A stretch of DNA of 64,000 nucleotides from Crocodylus rhombifer (taxonomy: Eukaryota > Chordata > Crocodylia > Crocodylidae), in contig JAVSML010024699.1 in NCBI GenBank assembly GCA_038503035.1, positions 496,001-560,000 of the forward strand. Direction: 5' to 3'. Positions 23,000 to 35,533 of the stretch are shown one piece after another. Numbering within the stretch: position 1 is the stretch's first letter; the number at the start of each line of letters is the position of its first letter. A model generated the notes under the pieces. It was given only the letters and a program-made list of their open reading frames with translations, ran no database searches and had not been told where the DNA came from. The translations under genes and the position numbers were made by a program.

Positions 23000-25900
23000 A
23001 GTCAAAATCAGAAATATCTAACAGCTGCTTGTCTCCCTTTAGTTTGTAGTAGTCAGATGAATGACTGTCATAATCAGTATTAGTTGGAATCCTTCTTTGC
23101 CTGTTTCAACAAAGGCCAAACATAGGATAAATTTAGAGATGCCTAGACGTAGAGAGAGGCAATGGGTCTGGTATCTGTTCTGTTCTGTTCATTGGAATAT
23201 TGGTATTTATTGTGATCCCTCAAACTGCAAAAAAAATTGTTCTAGTAATTCATTTGATATTTTTAAATGTAGTATTTTCACTCCTTATCAAACTGGAATG
23301 CTGCATATTGAACTAGGAAGAAAAGGATATGCTTCAGTTGACCAGTTTTTAATGGCAGAACTGTAGGCAAACCAGTTCTGTTCATGTGGTGAGCAGGAAA
23401 GTAATTGTCTCAAAGATGAATCCAAAGAAAAACTGACATTGCAGTTGACAAATGTGATGATGGGGCGAGGGAGAGGGAGGTTGTTTGATACTGAGTGAGA
23501 GGTGAAACAAGAATTATTTTTAATGTACATGAAGGGAGCCCATCAAACTAAACTGATGATGAAAGTTTACAGTTGTCTGTGGTTGTAGCTAAGAGAGCTA
23601 ATGAGAGCATCCAGTCATTGTCTCAGAGAGAAAGAAAGAAAGGCAAGATGAGTTTAAATAGGAAAAAAGCCCATTGTGCTTGCTTGATGTCTGTCCATCC
23701 CTGTCCCCCAGTAGCTTCCTGGCGATACAGAGTTTCAAAGGGAATTTGTCTGGTAAGATTTTTAAGAAGTGTCCTTGATTCTTCATGGAACTGTGCACAC
23801 TTCTCTCCCTCCCGCTGAGTATTGAGGTAGCTTAGCACTTGACAGTCTCACTGGGCACATTACAGGTTACCTATCTACATAGCCAATAACTGTCAGCTAG
23901 TTTTCAATAAAATTTCTGCATAATGTGCTTTTGCATACTCCATCTATTATGTTGTTTGTATGTAAATCTTGTATCTGTAGTCCTCTTTGACTGAGGTATT
24001 AAGGTGATTAACATAGACTCCCTTTGAACACATTATCAAACCCTGTCCATTTGGTCCTCAGGTAGACCACTTAAGGAGAACATCCCAGGTCTGGTACCAA
24101 AAACAAAGAGCCTTTATAATTCACAGCAAGAAAGGGAGTTTTCACTATTTAATAGAAAACTCTTAAAGTCTTTTGGCTGCATATGGGATTTCTGGCTGAG
24201 CAGATACAGAGTTAAGGGGCCTCTGTAAAAAAAGGTTATGGTAATGTCAAAACCCAGTTTGAAATTTTAAGGAAATCCCTGTGATTAAAACAAAAACATG
24301 CTGTGTCTTAAATTAGTTCAAGCATTTTTAAAATTGTTCCAATGAGTTGCTGCAGAACTAAACACATTAAAGCATATCATAAAGCAAATACCAAACAGGG
24401 GGTTCCTCCTATGTAGGAAAAATGTTAAACATCCGGTTTGTAGTGAATCTTATTTCTCATTGCAACTATGCACTAAATTGACATGCATTTACGCAACTGA
24501 TCTTCAATTCTGAGATTGCAAAGCAGTGGGAAGCATACCTGTTAAATAAAAAATGCAAAATAAAAATATGGCACCCTCTGGAAGGAACATCATTTAGGGC
24601 AAAGGAAAGAAATGAAAAAGTAATTACATAAATGATGCTACGTGAAACTCCTTTTCTTATGTGACACTCATTTTTAAAAGGACTTAATTACTGAAATAGA
24701 AAGTGATAGAAAACAATGTTGTTACTAATAGTATAAAAACATTTCCTTTCAACTGATTTTACATTTGGAAGTAGACTTCTGAATTATCACGGAGATAATG
24801 TTCCAAGTCCCTGTTAACAAGCCACTAGTTTTGGGGAACTGGGGATGTATTTCAAGGCCAAAATGAACTGTTTAGTGTTCTGTGCATCTTGGAAAATGTG
24901 TTAATCATTGACCATTTAAAGTAGAACTATTAAGAAAATTCTTTCTTAGAATCCATAGACAGACATGCCTGCAGACTTAGGTCTGGACCAGACAACACTG
25001 ACCTTTCAGCATAGAGAACAATTTGTGTTCACAATTGCTGCCTATTGTATGATTGTAGATGAGGCAGTCAGTCTGACTCCAGGAAGCGGGAGTTTTGCAG
25101 AGTTTTCTCCCTGCCATATGCAAATCTTTTTTTGTATTCCTATTTCTATGAATGTTGTGCCAAAGGATTTTAGCTGAAATCGCTCTCTTTACTTTATGAA
25201 TGTTTTTTTCCCCCCTCCTTTTTTTTTTAATCCTACAATTTCTATCACTTCTATCAAATGTGGAACTATCTTTCCCAGGCTTTAGGAAGCTGACTCATTC
25301 AGGACACAAATAGAATGCAAACCATATTTGAGAATGAAAACATTTTTTCAGGCTAGATAGTAGGTCTTGCAGTTCCTTTAAGTCAGTTCTAGTGTAGTTA
25401 TGTATAAAGGAAGTTTGAGATCCATTGCTTTTAAATACAATGATTTTGATAACTGAACAATAAAATTAGCATTTGGAGAAGAGCTGTTTTGCAGTTGTCA
25501 TGTTCAGTAAATAACCATTTTCTCTTAATGTTTAGCTGACTTTCCTCTGAGTAATTGAGAGATGCATTATTAAAAACTCCTTAAGATGCCTTAAGTATTT
25601 CAGAAAGAGTACATGTAATCTCCAAGGATCAATATTTTATAAAATCATTTTCCATGTTGGCATACCCAACTGGATGAATAAAAGGAAATGTATTAATAGC
25701 ATCATAGAAATTCCAGAAAACAATGCTGTGGAGCAACAGTTATTTGTCAGCACTGGGAAAGATGTATGTTAAGAGAATGAATATGGCTCCTATAAATGGG
25801 TCTGATATATTTTTTTGGAATGAAATTCTGTTGCTGTGTATTGACCAAATACTTACCATGTGACCTGTTGATGCTGGTGAAATTTCACATAGCCTTCAGT

Positions 25901-26390
25901 TTGAACTCTGCTATCAAACTTGTCAGTCAACATTCTATGAATTTAAATGTTTCCAGCTGCCAGTGGTGCCACCACCATGTTTTGAGTCTTCACATTTTTA
26001 TTTTGAAAGGTAACAGTTGGCTTGCCAGCACCATCATTTCTACTGTGTATCAGATTATATTAATAACTAACTAGAAATAGGTATGCCTTGCTTTTTTTCT
26101 TTTCTTTTTTTCTTCCTCCCTTCCAAGTCACTTGTTTACTGAGGCATTGAAAAACACAGACATAATTTTCAACTAACTGAAAGAATGTATAACATCTGAG
26201 CTACCACACCCAGTCCATTTAGGAGGACAATACTTGTTGTGCCTACACACCCTTATATAGTTAGTGGGGGAAGCTTGTGGGCTTAAGTCAGTTTTCAGTG
26301 GAAAAATACAAGTTTGGACTATTGCCTGTGTAGGCAGACTGTCTAGGCTAAAGCAGAATGACAAAAGAACTATAGAAAACATACAAAGTA
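23000..26390. other. Probable intron: no gene recognised
   Basis: About 3.4 kb of AT-rich DNA with short homopolymers (for example around 25210-25230). The frames present are short and unsupported. Confidence 0.4.
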
Positions 26391-26395
26391 ATGGA

Positions 26396-26590
26396 CTGTC
26401 AGGGCGGCTAGGATCTGGAACCAACTTCCAAGAGAAGTGGTGCTGGCTCCTACCCTGGGGGTCTTTAAAAGGAGGCTAGGCAAATACCGTGCTGGGGTCG
26501 TTTGACCCCAGTACTCTTTCCTCCCATGGCAGGGGGGTCGGACTTGATGATCTACTCAGGTCCCTTCCGACCCTACCAACTATGAAAATA
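26396..26590 (+). mobile_element. CR1 LINE 3' end, short plus-strand fragment
   Basis: This is the last roughly 200 bp of a CR1. The translation around 26405-26500 gives ARIWNQLPREVVLAPTLGVF-like residues, followed by the 3' UTR 'tgctggggtcgtttgacccc', 'agtactctttcctcccatgg' and 'atgatctactcaggtccctt'. The tail 'ccaactatgaaaatataa' replaces the usual repeated tail. It is severely 5' truncated, as is typical of the family. Confidence 0.9.
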
Positions 26591-26610
26591 TAAGCACCCT
26601 ACAAGGGATA

Positions 26611-26632
26611 GTTGTTGTTGTTGTTGTTGTTC
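26611..26632. repeat. (GTT)n microsatellite
   Basis: Seven TTG/GTT units directly downstream of the CR1 tail, followed by a TTATTATT stretch. Confidence 0.9.
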
Positions 26633-26944
26633 TTATTATTTATTGTTATTATAGTGTGTAAAAATAACCTCATCTTGAGTTTCTAGCAGCAGAGGAGTGT
26701 GGCAATATATTTACTTGTCTCCTCTGCTCTGACTTTCTTTTCAGTTTTCTCCCCGTGTTGGTTGTGGTTGATTACACAGAGGCTTTCCAATACATTGAAG
26801 ATGTAGGGTAGACAGAGTTTCTGCTTTACTACTACTCAGAAAGAATGTGAGGGACTCATTCTGCCGCAGAATAGGCCCTTCCTGAGCAGTGTCAGTTCCC
26901 AACCACAGTTGGCTGGGGAATGAATAGACAAATATAGTTAAGCT

Positions 26945-27055
26945 GTGTTTGTTTGAAATCAAGTAGATTTGCACCTTATAGCCTAACCAGAGTAGATAAA
27001 AATAGTACAAGCTTTCATGAGCTAAAGCTTGCTTCATCAGATGGGAATTAATAAT
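26945..27055. repeat. Old interspersed repeat ('agctttcatgagctaaagct' type)
   Basis: The segment contains GTAGATTTGCACCTTATAG and CAAGCTTTCATGAGCTAAAG, then CTTGCTTCATCAGATG. These words belong to a repeat frequently seen in turtle and crocodilian genomes. I recognise the pattern but not the family name. It is possibly related to the fragment at 5945-6065. Confidence 0.4.
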
Positions 27056-27148
27056 CAAGTTTAGATGGTCAGCTCAGGTGCACTGGAACAGCATTTATAA
27101 TGTTTTCCCCTCTTTCTCATCCTGAAGACATCCAGTGATCAAACCACT

Positions 27149-27531
27149 GGGGGTGCATCCAGATTAGTGTGCATATGCAGTTTGCAGTGCACATGCAACT
27201 GTTCACAGTGAGGCACCAACATTTGATACTGGGAACTCTCAGTATCAAAAAACACCACCACAAAAAAAGCTGGCAGAAACAAGAGGGTCCTTCAGGGAGA
27301 TACTCTGGCTGCCTACCAAAGCATCTCTCCTCCTCTAGTTGTCCCCTGGCTCTTCCAGCATGCTGTAAGTCAAAAGGAGTGGGGAATCAGTTGCTTCCCA
27401 GAAGCAAGCCATTCTGCCCTGCACTAAACCCCAAGTGCAGGCATGTGAGCAGCAGCAAAAAGCGGCACAAAATTGTGCCGCTGGCAAACACGCATCCCTA
27501 TTTGTGTGCGCTTCTTTAGATGTAGCCTGGG
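27149..27531. mobile_element. Possible hAT-like MITE
   Basis: The left end GGGTGCATCCAGATTAGTGT and the right end (reverse complement AGGCTACATCTAAAGAAGCG) form an imperfect inverted repeat, with a second matching GTGTGCA/GCGCACAC pair inside. The flanks CCACTG and ACACTG may be the remains of an 8-bp target duplication, as expected for hAT elements. There is no transposase frame. The internal open frames are uncorroborated. Confidence 0.4.
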
Positions 27532-27534
27532 ACA

Positions 27535-29640
27535 CTGTGCTCAGAGCTGTCTTGTGCTGAGACGGTAGGAAGAACTAAGCTATTCCATGAGCCCAAGATT
27601 GGTGGGGAACATTCTGCATCAGCTACATCAGTAGACAGCCCAGAAGAAAGTATCAGGGTTTGAAGTCTCTACTCAGCTTTGTAATGTATACCTGTGGCAG
27701 TGTTCATACACACATTTAGATGCAGTTATTTTCACCACCATAAGGTAGCACTGTCCCTGACTACTATTTTAAGGGCAGTGAAAATTAGTTTGAAGTCTTT
27801 GCATATGTAGATTGTGACACTTTACACTGAAGGAAATTAGTCTACTGTGCAATTAAGCGTATGTGTAGGAGCACCCAGTGTTGGCAATACTGAGCCCTTA
27901 AAAACATCTATATTGACTTCAAAATAAAGCCTATTCAAACAAACAAAGTTCTTAATCTTTTTTTCCCTCCTCCTCCTCCTCCCCACTCTCCCGGCCAAGT
28001 ATTTAGGAGTTCTGTTATAAAGCTTTTCTCCCCACAATATTGCATGCCTTCAGGAGATGAGACTAAGGAAAACAAGTGTTGTAAGATTTACAGGGATATG
28101 TCGTGGGTCTGCACCAGTGTAGTCTTTACTTAGGATTTATCCACCCAAAATGACTGGTTTCAATTCCTCTCTCTTCTTCTAACTAAAAATCTGTGCGCTC
28201 TGAGTATGTTTTGGTCAATTTGTATTATGCTATATTGTTGATCCATAAAGCCTGCTACTGCTATTAGATTTTCATACCATAGACTGTTAACAGGAACTGC
28301 TATAGTGTGAGTTAATAGCAATTTGGTTACATTTCAATGGTCTGTTGGCCTTGTTTGAACTCCTTCATGCTAAATGTCAGTAGCAATTTGTGTGTGTGTT
28401 CTTTTTTGTAAATTATGACCTTTAGAAAAGGAGAGATGAAATTCAATCACAAAACCATATATTTAAATAGTCTTATTGAAGACCTCCAGAGCCAAAATAT
28501 TATGAATTCAAGTGGAAACTCATTCTTTACTTTTCCTGTCTCCCTCTCCAAGGCTGTCCACAGTGTATGTGCAGTTTGTGCAGCTGTCCATAAAATGGCA
28601 AAAACAAAAGGAGGGCAGAATTTCAGTTTCAGTTCTGGTTTTTTCCCCCCTTTATCTGATCAGACACAAATATTAGGAACCACTTTCAAACTCGAATGCA
28701 GCCAATCTCTCTCTAAAAACTTTCATTTGCATACACAAACGTCATAGTCTTATATGATCTCATCACCAGTGCATGCTGTTGCCCAAATACATATGGCCAT
28801 TACTGGATATTTGTCTCATGTGAAGTTTACTGCAGGATCAAGGCCTAACTAAACAACCTGCAAGTTACTGAGTACCATTGGCTTGCAGAGAAGTCACAGA
28901 GAATTGAAGACATTCAGCAATTAGTGGAGAAATGACCTTAAATGGACTATCCAGTTAAACCATGAGAATGTATTGGTGCAGGTTTTTGCTCGGGCAGTAT
29001 GTGTGCATTTGTTTGGGGTTGTGGCCACTGAACATGCCTTTGCAGATTAGGCCTTCTAAATTATTTTTTGTCATTTAAGTTTACTTATGAGTTGGGCGCT
29101 AAATGTCAAGATGACAATGGGCTATATCTGCTCATAGAAGGTGGTGGTGGTGGTCTGTCTGCTGCTTGAGTGAGGACTCTTTTGCTTTATCCATGATTCA
29201 CAATTTTGCTCAGTGATATAAAGCGCTAGAAATGGTGAAATGTACTGCTTTTTATAGTCCAAAATATTGTAGTCCATGCAATAAATGTCTGTTGCATTTT
29301 AATATATTTATTAATTCAAAAGCAAATTGATCTACATCTCATTTACGTACTTCTTTTATTGTCTAACTGACTCTAGATTGATTTAAGCTTCATGCAGACT
29401 ACAGACTGCTGTTAAGTTGTATGTAAGATAGTAGAATTTGGCCAACTGGATTAATTACTAGAGAGAACACATGCAATTTTGTGATCACTTTGCTTATTGT
29501 ATCCATTTATTGTGCCCATGAGGCTGTGTCTGGGCACTGGCAAAACAAATAATTTTTTTCTATCAAAAAAGTAATAATTTCTCTGTCTCCCTTCTATTTA
29601 TGTAGACAACACCATAGAGCAGGATGGTATTGAAAGTAAA
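27535..29640. other. Probable intron: no gene recognised
   Basis: AT-rich DNA. There is a polypyrimidine block at 27960-27990 and a short (GGT)n at 29142-29154, and nothing else that I can support. Confidence 0.4.
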
Positions 29641-29647
29641 CTCTAAT

Positions 29648-29990
29648 TACCATATTTTGCTTGAATCTAAGACAAGGGGTTTTTTCACTTTTAACATGAA
29701 GTTGAGGGGGGGAACCTTGTCTTGAATTTCTGTGCTGGGGCTGTTGCCACCGCTGCTGCTGCCTGGCCAGGGCCAGGGTGGCTCAAGGTGGCTTGTGTGC
29801 CAAGGGAGGGAGCATGCTTTGGGTGAGCATGGAAATGATTGCGTGGTGCGCAAGGGAATATGGGGGAGACCTAGCAGAGCGGGGAGCGCAGGGGAGACGG
29901 AGAGGGGAGCATCTGGGAGACTCTGCAGGGTGGGTGTGGAGCACAGGGGAGACCGTGCTGCTGGGGGGGGGGGCACACTTATTACCCTTA
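29648..29990. mobile_element. Possible reptile MITE with 'gaatctaagacaagg' end and G-rich core
   Basis: The left part contains TTGAATCTAAGACAAGGGG and, about 45 bp on, AACCTTGTCTTGAATTTC. These form an imperfect hairpin at 29661-29731 of a kind common in reptile MITEs. The following 200 bp are purine-rich (GGGGAGAC-like units around 29870-29960, ending in a G9-G10 run) and contrast sharply with the AT-rich surroundings. I could not define the right boundary or a target duplication. Confidence 0.35.
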
Positions 29991-32435
29991 ACTGCTTATG
30001 TCATTTCATCTATCACATAATTTGGCAATATTGGAAGTATCTGTTCAGAAGAGGCTGGTGTTGTATGGCAAGACACTAGTGTGTCTGGTGATCAGGCTCA
30101 TTTTTCATAGCTTTAAAAGACCTTTTCAATCCCTTGCTTTCATAAAAGCAGTACTATCTAGGACAGACCTAATAGGAGAAACAAAAGATAAAGAGCAAAT
30201 TCATTCCGTTAACCACACTCCAAAGAAGAAGAATTCTCGTGCCTGGCTAACGAATACAAGATCAAACATCTGTGTACCAGATATACATGGCTTTGTATAT
30301 ACAGATTGGCTGTCTGCAAAAGATGCTATTTTCTTTATTTAAAGCAGATTTAGAAGAGGTGCTATTAGCGACAGAGTTTGTATTCCACTTTGGACAAAAC
30401 AATTTTCTTTCTCTCTCCTTTTCCCCTCCCCCTCTTTTAGTGGGTTTCTTTCTACTCATTCACTAGGGCAGTGGTTCTGAACTCTGTAATTTATGCCTTA
30501 GATGTCATTTAATTAGCTAACCAGGACACCCCTCATCACAGTGAAGTAGTTGTTCAGATTGTCACGCAAAGGCTTTTCTGGATTTTACAGTCTTTATAGA
30601 TAGTAAACAGTGCCCTATCTCAGGTCCTTCAGGAGCAGCTGTTCTTGTCTCAGTTCCTTGACAGCTGCTGAGCCTCGCCAAAGTTACCAGTGCCCTATCT
30701 GGCCCTTCCTTGCTAAGAGACTGTCCCTTCTGTCCAAGTGAGTAGTGGCTGTTCCCCACACATCCTAAACAAGTGTCGGTAGAGGTTGGGGGCAGAACAG
30801 AAAAATGAACTTCAGAATTTTTTTTCAGAGCTCAAAGCCCTTAACTCTCATTTTCTCAGTGTATTGCTATCTAGATTATCTATCTGAAAATCTACAGGTA
30901 ATAAAATGACTCCTTGACACAGCTATCATGCAGCTGTCCCTTTACAATCCTGCCCCACCCTAACTAGATCGCTTTAGTGCTTTACTTGATTATTTCGTGC
31001 TATGCACCTTCCAAATAGCCTAATTATGGCAACTTTGACCTCTCATTTGTTACCTTTTTCTACAACAGTCTACATTCAGCCACCTAAGTCTACTGCTGCT
31101 ACTTCCTTCAAATGCCACTTATTATCATGTCTACAAATATTATCCTCCTATTTAACTACTGGTATGATAACTGGATTGGTGGCTACTTGGGGATGGCTGA
31201 TATTTGTAGAGGGGATGGGAGTTGATTTGTATGTTAAATCCTTTTTTCCCACTTTTTACCTGGATTCTTTAGTCGATGATTCTCTTTTAATTTCCGTCTC
31301 TGTATGGACAGTGCCTAGGTGCTAACTAGGGCTAGAGGCCTTTGAAAAGAGTTAAATTGTGAGTGATACCATGGTGCCAATAATAATACCATAGCGTATG
31401 TTAAGGTCTGGGATGGGGAGGTGGATATTAGATTCTATTTCAGCTTCTTGCTACAAGAACCTTTCTTTACTGAGATTCATGAATCGGCAACATTTAGAAA
31501 GTCTGAAATATCCAAATAAGCCAAGCTGTTTGGAAGGTACTCAGTCTTGGCCTCAGTTCATTTTTGTGTGCATTTGGTAAGCATTAAGGTTTGTATATCA
31601 CTTTGCCAACCACTCACTACTTAAGGTTGCCAGTCCTCCTATAATGTAGGTGGTATTAGCATTATGTGACAGATGTGAAAACAGGCTTTCAGAGGTAAAT
31701 GGCAGTGCAGTTAAAACACCAAAATTTATAGGCAAGCAACTGCAGAATTTCCAGAGGTACTGAAGATTCACAGAAGCTAACAGATATTAGCACCTCTGTA
31801 TTAAACATCCTAACTTTTTCCAACCAAGTTTAAATATTATGGCCTCCTTGACTTGAGCAAAACTACAGAAAGAATCTGTGTTAAGAGCAGAGCTTAGTCC
31901 CAGTTGCTACCTCCCATGCTGTGGGGCTACTCCTCTTTTCACCCAGAGGCCCTGCTCACTGCTCAGCTGAGGAATTGGCTCAGCTGCAGATATCTAACTG
32001 TGTAGCAGCTTTGCAGCACCTCTGTTGACATTAGTGGTAGCTTAGGTGACATTGCACTCTACACCAGTAAACTAATTTGGATTCTTGCAAATTTTTATGA
32101 ACAAGTGGCTATGAGATTTCTGGACCTCCAAGTCTGCCTTAGGGAGCTGAGATAAAACAAGGGTCTTTAGGAGCAATCCATGACAAGCTTCTATTCCTGA
32201 TAGAATTAGAGTCCCCTTTGCTTTACATTCTGAAGACTTTCTTTACAAGGAAAATGGCTAAGTATTTTGCTTTTCCATTTAAATTTTAGATTTTTGTTTT
32301 TAAAGCTTCTGGTCACTGGTTCTTGTTATTTCTATAAAGCTGTGACTGCTCAGTAGTTTTCCCTCAGCATTGCGCATAATGCACTGTAAGCACGTCTTTT
32401 CTTGGTTTTCTTTTTGATAAACAGAAAGCTTTTTT
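29991..32435. other. Probable intron: no gene recognised
   Basis: A possible, very weak MIR remnant (CAGATGTGAAAACAGGCTTT near 31670-31690) is the only similarity noted. The 'gcagtggttctgaactctg' start at 30470 resembles the end of some hAT elements, but no partner end was found. Confidence 0.35.
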
Positions 32436-32439
32436 CTTT

Positions 32440-32590
32440 TATTGTAAGGCATGTTCTCTGGCCCTCCATCACTTTTGTTCTCTTCTATGCCATCTTCAAT
32501 TTTTTTATAGTTTTTCCAAAACTGGGGGCCCAGAACCATATACTGTATCCCAGTATCAGTCTAATCTGCCACATAGGTAAAATCTGGCCT
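32440..32590 (-). mobile_element. Ancient CR1/L3-type LINE fragment
   Basis: The order 'ccctccatcacttttgttct', 'aaactgggggcccagaacca' and 'tatactgtatcccagtatca', then 'atctgccacatag', parallels the CR1 segment that encodes LEYCVQFWAPHFK on the opposite strand (ctggaccctctcc..ggcgcccagaactggacgcagtactccag..ggtgccacatag). Divergence is much higher than in the other copies here, and no frame survives. Confidence 0.55.
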
Positions 32591-32696
32591 CTACCCCTAG
32601 TCACTGCTTCAAAACTTCAGCGTTCAAGGATCACTTTTTTTCTTTTTTTTTGTCACGGCACATCCCTGGGAGCTAGTATTAAGTTGCTTGTCCATT

Positions 32697-32698
<2 letters not shown>

Positions 32699-32739
<41 letters not shown>

Positions 32740-32749
32740 CACGCACGTG
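32699..32749. repeat. (GT)n-(GC)n-(AC)n alternating purine-pyrimidine tract
   Basis: About 17 GT units are followed by GCGCGCGC, then ACGCACGTGT. This is about 50 bp of uninterrupted alternation and so has Z-DNA-forming potential. The open frames across it are artefacts of the repeat. Confidence 0.95.
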
Positions 32750-34890
32750 TATCCAGGTGTCTGAATACTGACTGGTATCAAGTCATTACTAGTCCAAGCA
32801 AAACCCCACTAAACTCATCTCCATTGGTGGTGATTTCCCAGGTACTTTTTTGGAGATTTTTTTTCACACTATTTCTTAATCCACGTCATATGTGCATAGT
32901 GATACTGTATAGTGGTTATTTTATTTTTATCAGAATGTTGTAGAATATTCAATCAGTATACTTCGAATGTTGTTAAACATTTAAATTTAGGCAGCCAAAC
33001 CTGAAATCTCATCAAATTGTAAAGTCAAGTTAATTTAATACATCTATTTTCTGGAAAAGATTAACTAATACTAATTGCATTCCCTTTCTTTAATTAATTG
33101 GATCTCTTATAAGCTGCTCCATTATTTTACTTGGGTTTGATGTCAGGCTGCCCAAGTCGTTCACTCTCCTAAAAGATTGGATTACCCACTTATCCAGTGT
33201 TTGGGGGAAAAAGGTAGTGTCCTGGAGAGGATTGATGTTTCTTCCTGACTAACGTCTGACATTTGGGCGAGAGTGAAATTGCATTTTCCTCCTCCTTGAC
33301 TTGTAATTTCTCTGCTGATAGAGCCCTGACTTTTTCCCCGTGTATAAATAGTAATATGTTTCATTAAGATGTGCAGTTAGAAAATATATTGTTTCCAATG
33401 AAATAAAGGGATCGGTGTGTGGCACTAAATAGTCAAAGCTCCACTGTTCTTAAAAATCAAGCCATGTTAACTAAATGGCATAAATGTTATGGTGCTGGTA
33501 TGAATTGTCTGTAATCAGCCTGTGAGTTTTAGAGATCCTCTGACCCAGAGGGAATTAAAACCATTTGGAAACTATTTCTGACTTTGTCAATTTATAAATT
33601 TGTGTTTGCCTTTTTTTTAACCCTAAAGTTGCTAGTCTCTGTTTGATGCCGTTTTGTAACAACAGCATTTTCATTCATTTTTTGGTGGGGGGAGAAGGAA
33701 ATTTTGAACATTAGGAATAAATGAGCAGTAACTAGCCCCATAGCTTCTGCAATGGATTGGCATAACAATAATACCTTCTGCATAAGTAATGCTTCGCATC
33801 TTCAAAATGCCTAATACCTAATTAATCCCATTTTTGCCATTACTATAGTTTTCATTAGCTCAGTTTGTATTCCCAAAGTTTGGAAATCCAAACTGTAGCA
33901 CACATCACAGAGGAATGTCCTATTTATCATTTAATGGTTGCCTTGAAGACCTGTACCAGGCTACTGGCAATACTTTGCGATAGATATCAAATCTAAAACT
34001 GTCACTGTAGCTTCATCCCTCAGTGCTATTCTTTGTAAGTTGTCTATCAGTTGTTTTATAGCTTGTTCTGTCATTCAGTTGCAGTATTGCATATGAATAA
34101 GTAAATAATTAGCTCAGTAGTATTGTCATTTGAACCCTTGGATTCATTCCTGCTTGCTGTGATTTTTTTTTTTTTAACTTCTGAGCTCCTAACTGTTCAA
34201 TTATTTTCCATGTTCCATATTTTTCCAGGGAGGAGAAGTGTGCTGTGAACCACAGATGTTTCTTAGCACCCTTCTTGTGCTTCACAAGGCTTTTGCATCA
34301 CACTGACCTACTTTCTGGCTAAACTGGTTTACCCAGTTGTAGGACTTTGCTATGTTTGGAACATCCCTGCCTATATCACTGTCTTCTGTCCATCTGAGAA
34401 GTCACTTCAGGGCAAGGCAGGTTGGTTGCTTGCTTTCCTCCCTCAAGGCTGAGTGTTGTCTTAGGTTGTATTCAGCTTACAGCACTCCAGAGAGGAACCT
34501 GAACTTGAATCAAACCTGGTCCCTTGCACTATTTTGCTGAACACCAACCACAAGGTCATTTGTGTTCAGTGTTTTATCTGCATTACATAAACTTCTCTTT
34601 CTACCCCTTTGCCCTTTTCCTTGATTGTTTTTCTGCCATGATATATATTTGTTTCAAGGACACTTCCTCCTGATTTCAGAGAATAAGGGAGAAACTTTCA
34701 ACTCCAAGGAAATTCTTTGATAAAGAAACTTGGATTTAGTGGTATTGTACTAGTAGTTACTGTTATGAGAATTTAAAGATGATTTTGTTAGTTTTGGTTT
34801 GGATTTTTTGGTTGCTTCTTTATTTGCTATGTAATCTGTGGTTGTGGTGAAATCTTAAACTCACTTGAAACGATTTGTTTCCACTCTTAA
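32750..34890. other. Probable intron: no gene recognised
   Basis: AT-rich DNA with one poly-T run near 34168-34178. No supported feature. Confidence 0.4.
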
Positions 34891-34904
34891 CAGTAAAGTT
34901 AACA

Positions 34905-35060
34905 TGGCAGTGTAGTTTAATGACTAGAGGAGGGACTGGCTGAGTTCTCTTTCTAGTTCTGATGTTGCTATACCAAGTGCTGTTAGACAAATCACTTTGC
35001 CTTACTCTCCCTGATTTACACATGGAAGAACTAACGCTTACCTGCTTTCGAGACATATCA
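34905..35060 (+). repeat. MIR-type SINE
   Basis: 'tttaatgactagaggaggga', 'ctggctgagttctctttcta' and 'gacaaatcactttgccttac', then 'tgatttacacatggaagaac' and 'gcttacctgc', follow the order of a MIR element (main body, RNA polymerase III-derived SINE; gactggga..gagttctattcc..caagtcacttt..cctcatctgtaaaatgg..cttacct). The copy is diverged but covers most of the conserved core. Confidence 0.65.
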
Positions 35061-35533
35061 CAAACAATACTTGGTGTAGGGATGTCCAGTTTGTAGCCTC
35101 TGGGCTAACTGAAACGCTTTAAGTACTTCCCTAATATTACTATTCCATGTAAATAAGTCCAGTAGTTGCCACTATAATATTATAGAAATGCAAAAGGGAG
35201 GGCTGTGTAATCATTAGCAGGTGATCCAGGAAGTGGACTTTTTCAAACTGGCATATGCCTTGAAAGTCTGTGAATCCCTAAATTAGTTTTCGGTGAATAC
35301 TTTGAGGTCTTTGGATTAGAGAACATATAGACGACTATAAAAGGTTACTATAAATTTGACCTAAACTCATTGTCTGTCCATTTGCATAATGTTATTTGCA
35401 ATGTGTTTGCACTATATTTACATCAAAATATAAAACATGTTGCACCATTTTATATTTTTAAGGAGGTACCAGTTTTCTCTAAGTTTGTAACGAAAAACAA
35501 TTTGTATGATGATGTTATCTGTATGGCACCTTA

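Noticed and set aside
29732..30079. 115-codon plus-strand frame
   Set aside because: It falls in the purine-rich core of the MITE-like block. There is no domain, and the minus strand is equally open.
32402..32943. Open frames rich in CVCVCV
   Set aside because: They are translations of the GT microsatellite and of an ancient CR1 fragment.
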